A DNA stretch of 64,000 nucleotides from Curvibacter microcysteis (GCF_028649455.1 NZ_JAQSIO010000011.1:22192-86191), one strand, 5' to 3'. Shown: positions 53,603-62,917, counted from the first letter of the stretch. Notes: generated by a model from the letters alone, not told the origin. Program-made: numbers and translations.

Positions 53603-54597
53603 AGGGCGAGCGCCTCCAGGCAGCGTTGTTGGTGGGACTCGCCTTGGTCGCAGGCAATTTCTTGACCGTGCAGGCGCAATCCGTAGTCCAGGCCCTGCTG
53701 CTCAGCCATCAGCACCCAGGCACACAGGCGCGAGAGCTGGGCTTCGAGGGGCAAGCCCCCCAATGCGCGCTGGTCCAGCCACAGTTCGGCGGGCTGCTGG
53801 TGTTCGCTGTCGCGGCTGACCAGGGCCTCGGAACCGGTCGCCAGCGCGGTGGCGGCTTTTTTCCAGACCACTTGTTTGAGGCGATCCCCTCGGCGGTAAG
53901 CGCGCACGGTGTCGAAGTCCTGCCCGCTGCCCGAGTGGGCGGTGTGGCCGCTGGGCCCGGAGCGCGGTTCACCTGGGGGCAAAGAGGGCGGATTGGCCTC
54001 GGGCTGGGGGTAGACCAGCAACTGGGCTGCAGGCCGCCAAACCGCCCAGACCCGGAAGGTGCCCAAGGGGAAGCGGGTCTCCAGGTTCAGCACGGGGGCC
54101 GGTTGCAGCCCTCGCGTTGTCGGCAGAAAAGCCAGTTGCAAGGCGCTCTGGCTTTGACCGGGCACATCGACCCAGGCCCAGTCCGACTGACCCGCGAGGC
54201 TCATGCCGATGCCGTGGCGTGTGGCGCGGCGGCTGTTGTGCAACTGCACATCCAGGTGCAGCGGCGTGCCGCAAAACTGGGCCGCTGGCGGCAGCAGTTG
54301 CAACTGCAGGCCGCGCAGGGTGGCGTGTCCGATGTGCATGCCAGCCAGGGCACAGCCTGCGAGCAAAAAGGTCAGCAAGTAACCCAGGTTGAGCTGGTAG
54401 TTCACCGATGCCACCAGCAAGACCAGCAAGGTGGCACACAGCATGAGCCCCGGTCGCGTGGGCAGGATGTAGACGTTGCGCTGGGTCAGGGTGAGCTGGT
54501 CACTCAAAGGCAGGCGGGCCTGCCACCATCGCCGCACGCGCTCACGCCACCACCTCAGGGGGTGACGCAGGCTGAAGGGCGGCGGCGCCGGACTCAT
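53596..54597 (-). CDS. DUF58 membrane-anchored protein of the MoxR operon
   Basis: A 333-residue DUF58 protein with two membrane segments near residues 45-90 (LMLCATLLVLLVASVN and YLLTFLLAGCALAGM) and a soluble, VWA-like C-terminal part containing GQDFDTVRAYRRGDRLKQVVWKKAA. DUF58 proteins are the partners of MoxR ATPases, probably as their substrates or adaptors. It overlaps moxR by 4 bp and the TgpA-like gene by 7 bp, so the three are translationally coupled. Confidence 0.9.
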   Translation of the reverse strand: MSPAPPPFSLRHPLRWWRERVRRWWQARLPLSDQLTLTQRNVYILPTRPGLMLCATLLVLLVASVNYQLNLGYLLTFLLAGCALAGMHIGHATLRGLQLQLLPPAAQFCGTPLHLDVQLHNSRRATRHGIGMSLAGQSDWAWVDVPGQSQSALQLAFLPTTRGLQPAPVLNLETRFPLGTFRVWAVWRPAAQLLVYPQPEANPPSLPPGEPRSGPSGHTAHSGSGQDFDTVRAYRRGDRLKQVVWKKAATALATGSEALVSRDSEHQQPAELWLDQRALGGLPLEAQLSRLCAWVLMAEQQGLDYGLRLHGQEIACDQGESHQQRCLEALALC

Positions 54598-55514
54598 GGC
54601 AGGGGAACCGCTTCCAGCATGGCGCGCACCTGATCCAGAGCGCCCCGGCCGGCTTGTTGGGTGGGCGTCAAACGGTGGGCTGCGGTTTGAGGCAGGATGG
54701 CTTGCACATCATCGGGTGCCACATAGTCGCGCCCTGCCAGCAGGGCCTGCGCCTTGGCGGCCCGCAAGATGGCAATGCCCGCCCGCGGCGACAGGCCTTG
54801 CACAAACCAGCGTCCACTGCGCGTCGCCGCGAGCAGGTCCTGCAGGTAGTTGAGCAGCGGTTCTGAGGCATGAACCGCCTGCACTTGTTGTTGCAAACTG
54901 TGAAGTTCTGCCAAAGTCAGTTGCGATTGCAAGGTGCTCAGCAGGTCGCGGCGGTCTTGTCCGGCCAGCAAGGCCCGCTCGGCCTGGCGGTCGGGGTAGC
55001 CCAGAGAAATCCGCATCAAGAAGCGGTCCAGCTGCGACTCGGGCAGCGCGAAGGTGCCCAGTTGGTCGAGTGGATTTTGGGTGGCGATGACAAAGAAAGG
55101 CTCCGGCAGGGCGCGGGTAGCCCCTTCCGCGGTGACCTGGCGCTCTTCCATGGCCTCCAGCAGCGCGCTCTGGGTTTTCGGACTGGCGCGGTTGATTTCG
55201 TCGGCCAGCAGCACCTGGGCGAACACCGGACCCGGATGGAAGACGAAACCCTCCTGGGCCCGCTCGTAGACGGACACGCCAGTGAGGTCGCTGGGCATGA
55301 GGTCGGCCGTGAATTGAACCCGCGAAAACTGCAGGCCGAAACTGCGCGCCAAGGCATGGGCCAAGGTGGTTTTTCCCACCCCTGGGACGTCTTCGATCAA
55401 CAGGTGACCGCCAGCCAAAAGGCAGGCCACACTGTCTTGCACCTGGGCGGACTTGCCGACAATCACCGTGTTAAGCTGATCCAGCAAGGCCTTGAGTTTT
55501 TGTGGTGTGTGCAT
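54594..55514 (-). CDS. MoxR-family AAA+ ATPase
   Basis: A 306-residue AAA+ chaperone with Walker A GVGKTTLAHAL (about 45-55), Walker B LLADEINRA (about 105-113) and sensor 1 ATQNPLDQLG. MoxR ATPases remodel or activate protein complexes and act with VWA/DUF58 partners. The ATG at 55514 (MHTPQKLKALLDQL) is used; the longer frame to 55556 runs over the divergent deacetylase start. The two divergent starts are only 31 bp apart, so the shared promoters must overlap their leaders. Confidence 0.95.
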   Translation of the reverse strand: MHTPQKLKALLDQLNTVIVGKSAQVQDSVACLLAGGHLLIEDVPGVGKTTLAHALARSFGLQFSRVQFTADLMPSDLTGVSVYERAQEGFVFHPGPVFAQVLLADEINRASPKTQSALLEAMEERQVTAEGATRALPEPFFVIATQNPLDQLGTFALPESQLDRFLMRISLGYPDRQAERALLAGQDRRDLLSTLQSQLTLAELHSLQQQVQAVHASEPLLNYLQDLLAATRSGRWFVQGLSPRAGIAILRAAKAQALLAGRDYVAPDDVQAILPQTAAHRLTPTQQAGRGALDQVRAMLEAVPLP

Positions 55515-55545
55515 GGGCCGAGACGTTAGCCGAAAAACGAGAGAC

Positions 55546-56511
55546 ATGAGAGCCACTGTGAATAAAACCGGTTACTACACCCATCGTGACTGTTGGAAGC
55601 ACGAAATGGGGCATGACCACCCTGAATGTCCGGCCCGCCTGGACGCCATCGAAGACCGCCTTTTGATGACCGGGGTCAGCGACGCCTTGGAGCGCCGCGA
55701 GGCCCCCACCGCCGCGCTGGCCGACATCGAACTGGCCCACGACCGCATGCACATTGCGGCCCTGCGGGGGCTGACCGACCGCCTGGTCGACGAGATCGCA
55801 GCCGGTGGTCCCCCGCACGCCCAACTGGACCAGGACACCAGCATCAACGCCTACACGTGGCAGGCGGCTTTGCGAGCCGCTGGTGCCGCTCTGGCCGCCA
55901 CCGACGCCGTCATGGCCGGTGAGCTGGAGAATGCGTTTTGCTCGGTACGCCCCCCTGGCCACCACGCTTGCCGCGACAAGGCCATGGGCTTTTGTTTTTT
56001 CAACAACGTGGCTGTGGCTGCCCGCTACGCGCTGGAGCGTTACCGCCTCAAGCGGGTGGCGGTGGTGGACTTCGATGTGCACCATGGCAACGGTACCGAG
56101 AACATCCTCAGCGGTGACCCACGCGCCTTGATGGTGAGCTTCTTTCAACACCCGTTCTACCCTTATTCGGGTGACCAGCAGCCTGCGGCCAACATGCTCA
56201 ACGTGCCGGTCCCGGCTTACACCCGGGGCATGGAGCTGCGCGAAATCATCGAGATGATGTGGATTCCGCGCCTGGAGGCCTTCAAGCCCGAGATGATCTT
56301 CATCAGTGCCGGCTTCGATGCCCACCGTGAAGACGACATGGGGCAAATGGGCCTGACCGAGCAGGACTTCGCGTGGATCACCTTCCGCATCAAGGACATC
56401 GCACGCCGCTTCTCCAACGGCCGCATCGTGTCCTGCCTGGAAGGCGGCTACAACCCGCAAGCCCTGGCCCGCAGCGTGGAAGCCCACCTGCGGGTGCTGG
56501 CTGACGTCTGA
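55546..56511 (+). CDS. Histone deacetylase family (acetylpolyamine amidohydrolase-like) protein
   Basis: A 321-residue zinc deacetylase of the class II HDAC-like superfamily. Active-site motifs are RPPGHH (H139, H140), VVDFDVHHGNG with zinc ligands D177 and H179, and GFDAH with D258. Bacterial members deacetylate acetylpolyamines, acetoin-related or other small N-acetyl compounds and sometimes proteins; the substrate here is not determined. The start at 55546 gives MRATVNKTGYYTH. It is followed after 11 bp by an enoyl-CoA hydratase gene, so a link to acyl metabolism is possible. Confidence 0.92.
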   Translation: MRATVNKTGYYTHRDCWKHEMGHDHPECPARLDAIEDRLLMTGVSDALERREAPTAALADIELAHDRMHIAALRGLTDRLVDEIAAGGPPHAQLDQDTSINAYTWQAALRAAGAALAATDAVMAGELENAFCSVRPPGHHACRDKAMGFCFFNNVAVAARYALERYRLKRVAVVDFDVHHGNGTENILSGDPRALMVSFFQHPFYPYSGDQQPAANMLNVPVPAYTRGMELREIIEMMWIPRLEAFKPEMIFISAGFDAHREDDMGQMGLTEQDFAWITFRIKDIARRFSNGRIVSCLEGGYNPQALARSVEAHLRVLADV

Positions 56512-56522
56512 GGCGAAGGGGC

Positions 56523-57386
56523 ATGGAAATCGATCCTGCTCAGCCCCTCGCGTCAGCGCCCGCGCCCGCTTGGCTGCGCGTCGAGCGCGACCCCCGGGGC
56601 GTGCTCACCCTGACCTTGCAACAGGCTCAGCGCTTCAATGTGCTGAGCCAAGCCATGCTGCAGGCGCTGCAAGCCGCGCTGGACCAAGCCGAGCAAGACC
56701 CCGGCCTGCGCGTGCTCGTGCTGGCGGCCGAGGGCGCTGCTTTTTGTGCGGGCCACGACCTCAAAGCCATGGCGGCCCCAGGCCTGACCCAGTCCGATCA
56801 CCTGGCCCTGTTTCAGCAATGCACCCGATTCATGGAGTCCTTGCAACGCCTGCCGGTGCCCGTGGTGGCCCGGGTGCAGGGTCTGGCCACGGCCGCGGGC
56901 TGCCAGCTTGTGGCCCAATGCGATCTGGCAGTGGCCAGTACCGAAGCCCGATTTGCCACCAGTGGCATCCGCTATGGTCTGTTCTGTGCGACGCCAGCGG
57001 TGCCCTTGTCGCGCAATGTGCCGGCCAAAAAGGCCTTGGAGATGTTGTTCACGGGTGATTTCATCGATGCCCAAGAGGCTTTGGCTCAAGGCTTGGTGAA
57101 TCGCGTGGCGCCCCCACAGGAACTGGACGCGGTGCTTGCGACTCTGGTAGACAGCTTGTTGGCCAAACCCAAGGCTGCCTTGGCTTGGGGTAAAGCCTTG
57201 TTTTACCGTCAGCGTGAAGCGGGGGCGGCCACGGCCTACCAACTGGCAGCGCAGACCATGGCGGTCAACATGATGGACCCAGCGGCCCAAGAAGGGGCGT
57301 TGGCATTTTTGCAAAAGCGGGCGCCCGTGTGGCCCCACAGTGGAGAGCGATCAGGCGATGGAGTTTCTGGAGAATTTACAAGCTGA
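56523..57386 (+). CDS. Enoyl-CoA hydratase/isomerase family protein
   Basis: A 287-residue crotonase-fold protein with the oxyanion-hole sequences AFCAGHDLKAM (about 77-87) and VQGLATAAGCQLVAQCDLA (about 118-136). In place of both catalytic glutamates of classical crotonase the relevant loop reads AGCQLVAQCD, so the reaction may differ from simple hydration. It acts on an acyl-CoA in the cytoplasm. It overlaps the downstream mechanosensitive channel gene by 29 bp and sits behind the deacetylase gene, forming a probable operon. Confidence 0.87.
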   Translation: MEIDPAQPLASAPAPAWLRVERDPRGVLTLTLQQAQRFNVLSQAMLQALQAALDQAEQDPGLRVLVLAAEGAAFCAGHDLKAMAAPGLTQSDHLALFQQCTRFMESLQRLPVPVVARVQGLATAAGCQLVAQCDLAVASTEARFATSGIRYGLFCATPAVPLSRNVPAKKALEMLFTGDFIDAQEALAQGLVNRVAPPQELDAVLATLVDSLLAKPKAALAWGKALFYRQREAGAATAYQLAAQTMAVNMMDPAAQEGALAFLQKRAPVWPHSGERSGDGVSGEFTS

Positions 57387-58653
57387 GTTTCGTCATTCGG
57401 CCGCCTGGATTGAGGTGGCCTGTGTTTTGGTCAGCCTGGGCGTGGCCTATGTGAGCACTGCCTGGGCCGGGCGCCGCGCGGGCGCCAAGCCAGAGTCGGT
57501 TTGGTTTGGTCGCGGCACGCTTGACGGCCTGATGTTCCCTTTGTTGTCCCTGGCCCTGGTCTATGCCGCACGGGTGGTGGTCGGGCACTACCAGTCGGTG
57601 TTCATCCTCAAGGCGGCGATTCCTATTTTGGTGTCGCTGGCCGTGATTCGGTTTTTTGCCCGGGTGCTCTCCGCCGCCTTCCCCAGTTCAGGCCCCATGC
57701 GCTTGCTGGAGCGCTTGGTGTCTTGGCTGGCTTGGGGCGTGGCAGTGCTGTGGATCACTGGCCTGCTGCCCTCGGTGCTGGCTGAACTGGAAGACATTCA
57801 CCTCACCTTTGGCAAGACCACCATCACCTTGCGCACCTTGATCGAAGGGGCCATGTCCTCCGGCTTGGTCTTGGTGGTGGCTTTGTGGGTGTCGTCCACG
57901 CTGGAGCGCCAGGTGCTGATGCCGTCCATCTCGGACCTGTCCATGCGGCGTGTGGCGGTCAACGCCATGCGGGCCGTGCTGCTTTTGCTGGGCCTGCTGT
58001 TTGGCTTGTCGGCCGTCGGTGTGGACTTGACGGCCTTGTCGGTGCTGGGCGGTGCAGTCGGTGTCGGCCTGGGCTTTGGCTTGCAGAAGCTGGCTGCCAA
58101 CTATGTCAGTGGTTTTGTGATTTTGTTGGAGCGCTCGCTGCGCATTGGCGATAACGTGAGGGTCGACAACTTCGAAGGCCAGATCACCGACATCAAAACC
58201 CGCTACACCTTGCTGCGCGCGCCCAACGGCAAAGAGTCCATCGTGCCCAATGAGACCATGGTGGCGCAGCGGGTCGAGAATCTGTCAGCCTTTGACCAGC
58301 GCTTCAATCTGACCACCAATGTGGTGGTGGCTTACGACAGCGATGTGCAGGTGGTGCGGCAGGTCTTGCGCGATGCGGCTTTGGCCCAGGAGCGGGTGCT
58401 CAAAGACCCAGAGCCGGTGGCTTACCTGCTGAATTTCGCGGCGGATGGTCTGGAGTTCAGTTTGCACTTTTGGATCGCAGACCCGGCCAAAGGCCAAGTC
58501 AACATCCGGTCGGAGGTCAATCTGGCCGTTTTGGCAGGTTTGCGGGCAGCCGGGGTAGATTTGCCTTTCCCTCAGCGGGTCTTGCATGTACAAGGAGTGT
58601 CAGTTTCGCCGGTTTTGGACGCATCCCGAACCGCCGTCGGAGGCGCTGCCTGA
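57358..58653 (+). CDS. Small-conductance mechanosensitive ion channel (MscS family)
   Basis: A 431-residue MscS-like channel with about five membrane helices (residues 15-240) before the pore-lining helix and signature GVGLGFGLQKLAANYVSGFVILLER (in part, about 235-260), then the beta domain RIGDNVRVDNFEGQI and the C-terminal cytoplasmic cage. It opens under hypo-osmotic tension. The ATG at 57358 lies within the end of the enoyl-CoA hydratase gene (29-bp overlap), and an in-frame GTG at 57340 is an alternative. The XRE regulator gene starts 48 bp after it. Confidence 0.9.
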   Translation: MEFLENLQAEFRHSAAWIEVACVLVSLGVAYVSTAWAGRRAGAKPESVWFGRGTLDGLMFPLLSLALVYAARVVVGHYQSVFILKAAIPILVSLAVIRFFARVLSAAFPSSGPMRLLERLVSWLAWGVAVLWITGLLPSVLAELEDIHLTFGKTTITLRTLIEGAMSSGLVLVVALWVSSTLERQVLMPSISDLSMRRVAVNAMRAVLLLLGLLFGLSAVGVDLTALSVLGGAVGVGLGFGLQKLAANYVSGFVILLERSLRIGDNVRVDNFEGQITDIKTRYTLLRAPNGKESIVPNETMVAQRVENLSAFDQRFNLTTNVVVAYDSDVQVVRQVLRDAALAQERVLKDPEPVAYLLNFAADGLEFSLHFWIADPAKGQVNIRSEVNLAVLAGLRAAGVDLPFPQRVLHVQGVSVSPVLDASRTAVGGAA

Positions 58654-58700
58654 GTTCAGGCCCCGCCTGTTGTTCAACGAGATGGATCGAGAGGTCGTTC

Positions 58701-59021
58701 ATGGTGGGTTCAGGCATCAGGTTGCGTCAAGAGCGCGAGCGCCTTGGCTTCAGCCAAAGCGACTTCGCCGCCCTGGTTCCGGTGACGCGCAAGACCATGT
58801 TCAATTGGGAGTCCGGGGCCGGGCAAGTGGCCTCGGAAGCCCTGGGCGTCTGGGCCGGCGTGGGCCTGGATGTGCTCTATGTGATCACAGGCCAACGCGC
58901 CTTGAGTGCTGCAGGCTTGTCTAGCCGGCATTTGAACCTGCTGAGCCTGTTTGACACCGCCGACGAGGCGGGGCGCCTGGCCATCGAGACAGCCGCTGTG
59001 CAGGCCCAGGCACGCCGCTGA
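58701..59021 (+). CDS. XRE-family helix-turn-helix regulator
   Basis: A 106-residue protein with a phage-repressor-type HTH: VGSGIRLRQERERLGFSQSDFAALVPVTRKTMFNWESG covers residues about 3-40 with the recognition helix near VTRKTMFNWE. The rest is a short C-terminal helical tail with GLDVLYVITGQRALS, commonly seen in small XRE regulators that carry a VLYVLTG motif. Target unknown. It may act on the upstream deacetylase group or on other loci. The ATG at 58701 follows GAGAGG-like leader sequence. Confidence 0.82.
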   Translation: MVGSGIRLRQERERLGFSQSDFAALVPVTRKTMFNWESGAGQVASEALGVWAGVGLDVLYVITGQRALSAAGLSSRHLNLLSLFDTADEAGRLAIETAAVQAQARR

Positions 59022-59118
59022 CGTGGGCCCTGGCGTGGGCCTTGTTCACACGCACTCCCCCCCAAAAATCTCCCACTCGTTGTCGCAGGTCTTTCGATCC
59101 TAGCCATCTTCTGCCGTT

Positions 59119-59151
59119 TATAATCAAAAAATAGCACGGTCGTACTTTTTT
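59119..59151 (+). promoter_or_regulatory. etfBA promoter -10 with overlapping dyad operator candidate
   Basis: TATAAT at 59119-59124 is followed by the imperfect dyad AGCACG-GT-CGTACT flanked by A and T runs (59128-59151; 10 of 12 pairs match). No good -35 is seen. The dyad would lie over the transcription start, as for a TetR-type repressor of fatty-acid genes. This is inference from symmetry and gene content. Confidence 0.45.
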
Positions 59152-59285
59152 GTGCTCATGCAACCCTGAGTTCGGCGTCTCAAAGACGAGCTTGGTGGGG
59201 CTTTTGAAAACTCGGGACGTAGCCGCATAGAATCATCTGGTTTACGTGCACGTCAATTCAACTACTCAATTTTGGAGCCGCAGCA

Positions 59286-60035
59286 ATGAAGGTTTTGGTC
59301 CCCGTCAAACGTGTGGTGGACTACAACGTGAAGGTCCGGGTGAAGTCGGACAACACGGGTGTGGACATCGCCAACGTCAAGATGAGCATGAACCCCTTTG
59401 ACGAGATTGCCGTCGAAGAAGCGGTGCGCCTGAAAGAAAAAGGCGTGGCCACCGAGGTGATCGCTGTGAGCTGCGGCGTGACCCAGTGCCAAGAGACCTT
59501 GCGCACGGCCATGGCCATTGGTGCCGACCGCGCCATCCTGGTCGAGACCGACGCTGAACTGCAGCCCCTGGCCGTGGCCAAGCTGCTCAATGCCCTGGTC
59601 GCCAAAGAGCAACCGGGCCTGATCATCCTGGGCAAGCAAGCCATTGACGACGACGCCAACCAAACCGGCCAGATGCTGGCGGCCCTGGCCGACCTGCCGC
59701 AAGCCACCTTCGCCAGCAAGGTCGAAGTGGCCGGCGACAAGGTCAACGTCACGCGCGAAATCGACGGCGGTCTGGAAACCCTGAGCCTGTCGATCCCGGC
59801 GGTCATCACCACCGACCTGCGCCTGAACGAGCCGCGCTACGTGACGCTGCCCAACATCATGAAGGCCAAGAAGAAGCCGCTGGAGATCGTCAAGCCCGAA
59901 GACCTGGGTGTGGACGTCAGCCCGCGCCTGAAGACCCTCAAGGTCAGCGAGCCGCCCAAGCGCGGCGCTGGCATCAAGGTGCCCGACGTGGCCACCCTCG
60001 TGAACAAACTGAAAACTGAAGCCAAGGTGATCTGA
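59286..60035 (+). CDS. etfB: Electron transfer flavoprotein beta subunit
   Basis: A 249-residue EtfB, the AMP-binding subunit of the heterodimeric flavoprotein that passes electrons from acyl-CoA dehydrogenases to ETF-quinone oxidoreductase. Typical features are [19 protein letters not shown], the recognition-loop region [19 protein letters not shown] and [15 protein letters not shown]. It begins a likely operon with etfA, 2 bp downstream. The 264-bp upstream region is one of the longest non-coding stretches here and holds the promoter-operator candidate at 59119-59151. Confidence 0.96.
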   Translation: MKVLVPVKRVVDYNVKVRVKSDNTGVDIANVKMSMNPFDEIAVEEAVRLKEKGVATEVIAVSCGVTQCQETLRTAMAIGADRAILVETDAELQPLAVAKLLNALVAKEQPGLIILGKQAIDDDANQTGQMLAALADLPQATFASKVEVAGDKVNVTREIDGGLETLSLSIPAVITTDLRLNEPRYVTLPNIMKAKKKPLEIVKPEDLGVDVSPRLKTLKVSEPPKRGAGIKVPDVATLVNKLKTEAKVI

Positions 60036-60037
60036 CC

Positions 60038-60970
60038 ATGACCGCACTTGTTATCGCCGAACACGACAACGCGACCCTCAAGGGCGCGACCCTGAACACC
60101 GTCACCGCCGCTGTGCAAGCCGGTGGTGATGTGCATGTGCTGATCGCGGGCCACAACGCTGGCGCCGCCGCCGCGGCCGCTGCCCAGATCGCGGGTGTCA
60201 GCAAAGTCATCCACGCCGACAGCGAAGCCCTGGGCCACGGCCTGGCCGAGAACGTGGCCGCCCAAGTCCTGGCCATCGCAGGCAACTACAGCCACATCCT
60301 GTTCCCGGCCACGGCCGGGGGCAAGAACGCCGCGCCGCGCGTGGCCGCCAAGCTGGACGTGGCGCAGATCAGCGAAATCAGCAAGGTCATCAGCGCCGAC
60401 ACTTTCGAGCGCCCGATCTACGCGGGCAACGCGATCGCCACGGTGCAAAGCACGGACGCCACCAAGGTGATCACGGTGCGGGGCACGGGCTTTGACGCGG
60501 CAGCGGCCACGGGTGGCAGTGCCGCCATCGAGACCATCGCAGCCCAAGCCGACAGCGGCAAGAGCGCGTTTGTGGGCAGCGAGATCGCCAAGAGCGACCG
60601 CCCCGAGCTGACGGCGGCCAAGATCATCGTGTCGGGTGGCCGGGCCTTGGGCAGCGCTGAGAAGTTCAATGAAGTGATCACGCCGCTGGCCGACAAGCTG
60701 GGTGCGGCCATTGGGGCCAGCCGTGCGGCGGTGGACGCGGGCTACGCGGCCAACGACCTGCAGGTGGGGCAGACGGGCAAGATTGTGGCGCCGAGCCTGT
60801 ACGTGGCGTGCGGCATCTCGGGCGCGATCCAGCACTTGGCGGGGATGAAGGATTCGAAGGTGATCGTGGCGATCAACAAGGACCCGGAAGCGCCGATCTT
60901 CAGCGTGGCCGACTACGGCCTGGAAGCGGACCTGTTCGCGGCCGTGCCGGAACTGGTGGGCGCGCTCTAA
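60038..60970 (+). CDS. etfA: Electron transfer flavoprotein alpha subunit
   Basis: A 310-residue EtfA that binds FAD in its C-terminal domain. The FAD motif [13 protein letters not shown] (about 203-215), the [19 protein letters not shown] segment ([13 protein letters not shown]), [25 protein letters not shown] (in part) and [18 protein letters not shown] are intact. It dimerises with EtfB and serves the acyl-CoA dehydrogenase encoded next. It ends before a UUCG-type terminator. Confidence 0.96.
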   Translation: MTALVIAEHDNATLKGATLNTVTAAVQAGGDVHVLIAGHNAGAAAAAAAQIAGVSKVIHADSEALGHGLAENVAAQVLAIAGNYSHILFPATAGGKNAAPRVAAKLDVAQISEISKVISADTFERPIYAGNAIATVQSTDATKVITVRGTGFDAAAATGGSAAIETIAAQADSGKSAFVGSEIAKSDRPELTAAKIIVSGGRALGSAEKFNEVITPLADKLGAAIGASRAAVDAGYAANDLQVGQTGKIVAPSLYVACGISGAIQHLAGMKDSKVIVAINKDPEAPIFSVADYGLEADLFAAVPELVGAL

Positions 60971-61006
60971 GCGGCGCGGCCCCCCCATCCAGCAGAGACA
61001 GCCCCC

Positions 61007-61030
61007 AGGCATCGTTCGCGATGCCTTTTT
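61007..61030 (+). terminator. Intrinsic terminator with UUCG loop after etfA
   Basis: AGGCATCG-TTCG-CGATGCCT followed by four T residues, 37 bp after the etfA stop. It may attenuate read-through into the acyl-CoA dehydrogenase gene, which begins 20 bp later. Confidence 0.82.
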
Positions 61031-61049
61031 CATATCTGGAGACATCAAC

Positions 61050-62840
61050 ATGAGCTACACCGCCCCCCTGAAGGACATGCTGTTCAACATCGAGCACCTG
61101 GCTGGTATCGATCAAGTGGCCAGCATCCCTGGTTTTGAAGACGCCGGTCTGGAAACGGCCCAAGCCGTGCTTGAAGAGTGCGCCAAGCTCAACGAAGGCG
61201 TGATTGCCCCGTTGAACTGGGAAGGCGACAAGAACCCTTCGAGCTGGAAAGACGGCGTGGTCACCACCACCCCCGGCTTCAAAGACGCCTTCAAGCAGTA
61301 CGCCGAGGGCGGCTGGCAAGGTCTACAACACCCGGTGGACTTTGGCGGCCAAGGCCTGCCCAAGACCATTGGTGCGGCCTGCACCGAAATCCTCAACTCG
61401 GCCAACATGAGCTTCGCGCTGTGCCCGCTGCTCACCGATGGCGCCATCGAAGCCCTGCTGACTGCGGGCAGCGATGAACTCAAGGCGATCTACCTCGAAA
61501 AGCTGGTGTCGGGCCAATGGACCGGCACCATGAACCTGACCGAGCCCCAGGCGGGCTCTGACCTGTCGCTGGTGCGCACCCGAGCCGAGCCGCAGCCTGA
61601 TGGCAGCTACAAGGTGTTTGGCACCAAGATCTTCATCACCTACGGTGAGCACGACATGGCCGAGAACATCGTGCATTTGGTGCTGGCCCGCGTGCAGGGT
61701 GCGCCCGAGGGCGTGAAGGGCATCAGCCTGTTCGTCGTGCCCAAGTTCCTGGTCAATGGCGACGGCAGCCTGGGCGCGCGCAACGATGTGCATTGCGTCA
61801 GCATCGAGCACAAGATGGGCATCAAGGCCAGCCCCACGGCGGTGCTGCAGTTTGGCGACCATGGCGGTGCCGTGGGCTACCTGGTCGGCCAGGAGAACCG
61901 CGGCCTCGAGTACATGTTCATCATGATGAACGCAGCCCGCTACGCCGTCGGGGTGCAAGGCATTGCGGTGGCCGAGCGCGCCTACCAAAAAGCCGTGCAG
62001 TACGCCAAGGACCGCGTGCAAAGCCGCCCGGTGGACGGCAGCATCAACGCCAGCGCCGCCATCATTCACCACCCCGATGTGAAGCGCATGCTGATGACCA
62101 TGCGCGCCTACACCGAAGGCTGCCGTGCCATGGCCAGCGTGGCCGCGGCCGCGTATGACGCGGCGCACCACCACCCCGACGCCGACACGCGCAAGCAAAA
62201 CGCGGCCTTCTATGAATTCATGGTGCCCCTGGTCAAGGGCTACAGCACCGAGATGAGCCTGGAAGTGACCTCGCTGGGCGTGCAGGTACACGGTGGCATG
62301 GGCTTCATCGAAGAAACGGGCGCGGCCCAGTACTACCGTGACGCCAAGATCCTGACCATTTACGAAGGCACGACCGCCATCCAAGCCAATGACTTGGTTG
62401 GTCGCAAGACGGCACGCGATGGTGGCCAGACCGCCAAGGGCATTGCCGCCCAGGTGGAGCAGACCGAGGCCGCCTTGCGCGCCAGCGGCAGCGACACGGC
62501 CGCTGTGGTGGCCAAGCGCCTGCAAGCGGCCCGCCTGGCCTTCATCGACGTGGTGGACTTTGTGGCCGGCAACACCAAGGCGTCGCCCAATGCAGTGTTC
62601 GCCGGCTCGGTGCCCTACCTGATGTTGGCCGGCAACCTGGTCGCTGGCTGGCAGCTCGGACGTGCTCTGTTGGTGGCCCAGGACCAGCTGGCCCAAGGCC
62701 AGGACGAGGCCTTCATGCGCAGCAAGATTGCTACCGCCCGCTTTTATGCCGACCACCTGCTGAGCAAGGCCCCGGGCCTGCGCGACAGCATTGTGGATGG
62801 TGCGGACAGCGTGAACGCGCTGGCTCCCGAGGCTTTCTGA
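61050..62840 (+). CDS. Acyl-CoA dehydrogenase (long, C-terminal extended; DmdC-like)
   Basis: A 596-residue acyl-CoA dehydrogenase with the longer C-terminal extension of the class that includes 3-methylmercaptopropionyl-CoA dehydrogenase. FAD-binding regions MNLTEPQAGSDLSLVRT and TYGEHDMAENIVHLVLARV are present, and the catalytic base is E439 in IYEGTTAIQANDLVGRK. It takes electrons from an acyl-CoA to ETF, made by the two genes just upstream. A GGAGA ribosome site precedes the ATG. Substrate chain type cannot be read; DMSP degradation should not be assumed from the family name. Confidence 0.9.
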   Translation: MSYTAPLKDMLFNIEHLAGIDQVASIPGFEDAGLETAQAVLEECAKLNEGVIAPLNWEGDKNPSSWKDGVVTTTPGFKDAFKQYAEGGWQGLQHPVDFGGQGLPKTIGAACTEILNSANMSFALCPLLTDGAIEALLTAGSDELKAIYLEKLVSGQWTGTMNLTEPQAGSDLSLVRTRAEPQPDGSYKVFGTKIFITYGEHDMAENIVHLVLARVQGAPEGVKGISLFVVPKFLVNGDGSLGARNDVHCVSIEHKMGIKASPTAVLQFGDHGGAVGYLVGQENRGLEYMFIMMNAARYAVGVQGIAVAERAYQKAVQYAKDRVQSRPVDGSINASAAIIHHPDVKRMLMTMRAYTEGCRAMASVAAAAYDAAHHHPDADTRKQNAAFYEFMVPLVKGYSTEMSLEVTSLGVQVHGGMGFIEETGAAQYYRDAKILTIYEGTTAIQANDLVGRKTARDGGQTAKGIAAQVEQTEAALRASGSDTAAVVAKRLQAARLAFIDVVDFVAGNTKASPNAVFAGSVPYLMLAGNLVAGWQLGRALLVAQDQLAQGQDEAFMRSKIATARFYADHLLSKAPGLRDSIVDGADSVNALAPEAF

Positions 62841-62846
62841 CCCGCA

Positions 62847-62884
62847 CCCGCTGGCCCTGTCCCGGGATGGACAGGGTGAGCGGG
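62847..62884 (+). other. Extended hairpin between the acyl-CoA dehydrogenase and nitronate monooxygenase genes
   Basis: CCCGCT and AGCGGG form the outer stem and CCCTGTCC and GGACAGGG the inner stem, separated by a 2-nt internal loop. No T-tract follows. It is probably an intercistronic mRNA structure. Confidence 0.5.
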
Positions 62885-62917
62885 CGCTCTTGAACAAAAA
62901 TCCACCTCAAACCCATC

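Noticed and set aside
61050..62840. DMSP-demethylation enzyme DmdC in the strict sense
   Set aside because: The family name is often transferred to long acyl-CoA dehydrogenases; no other dmd genes are seen here.
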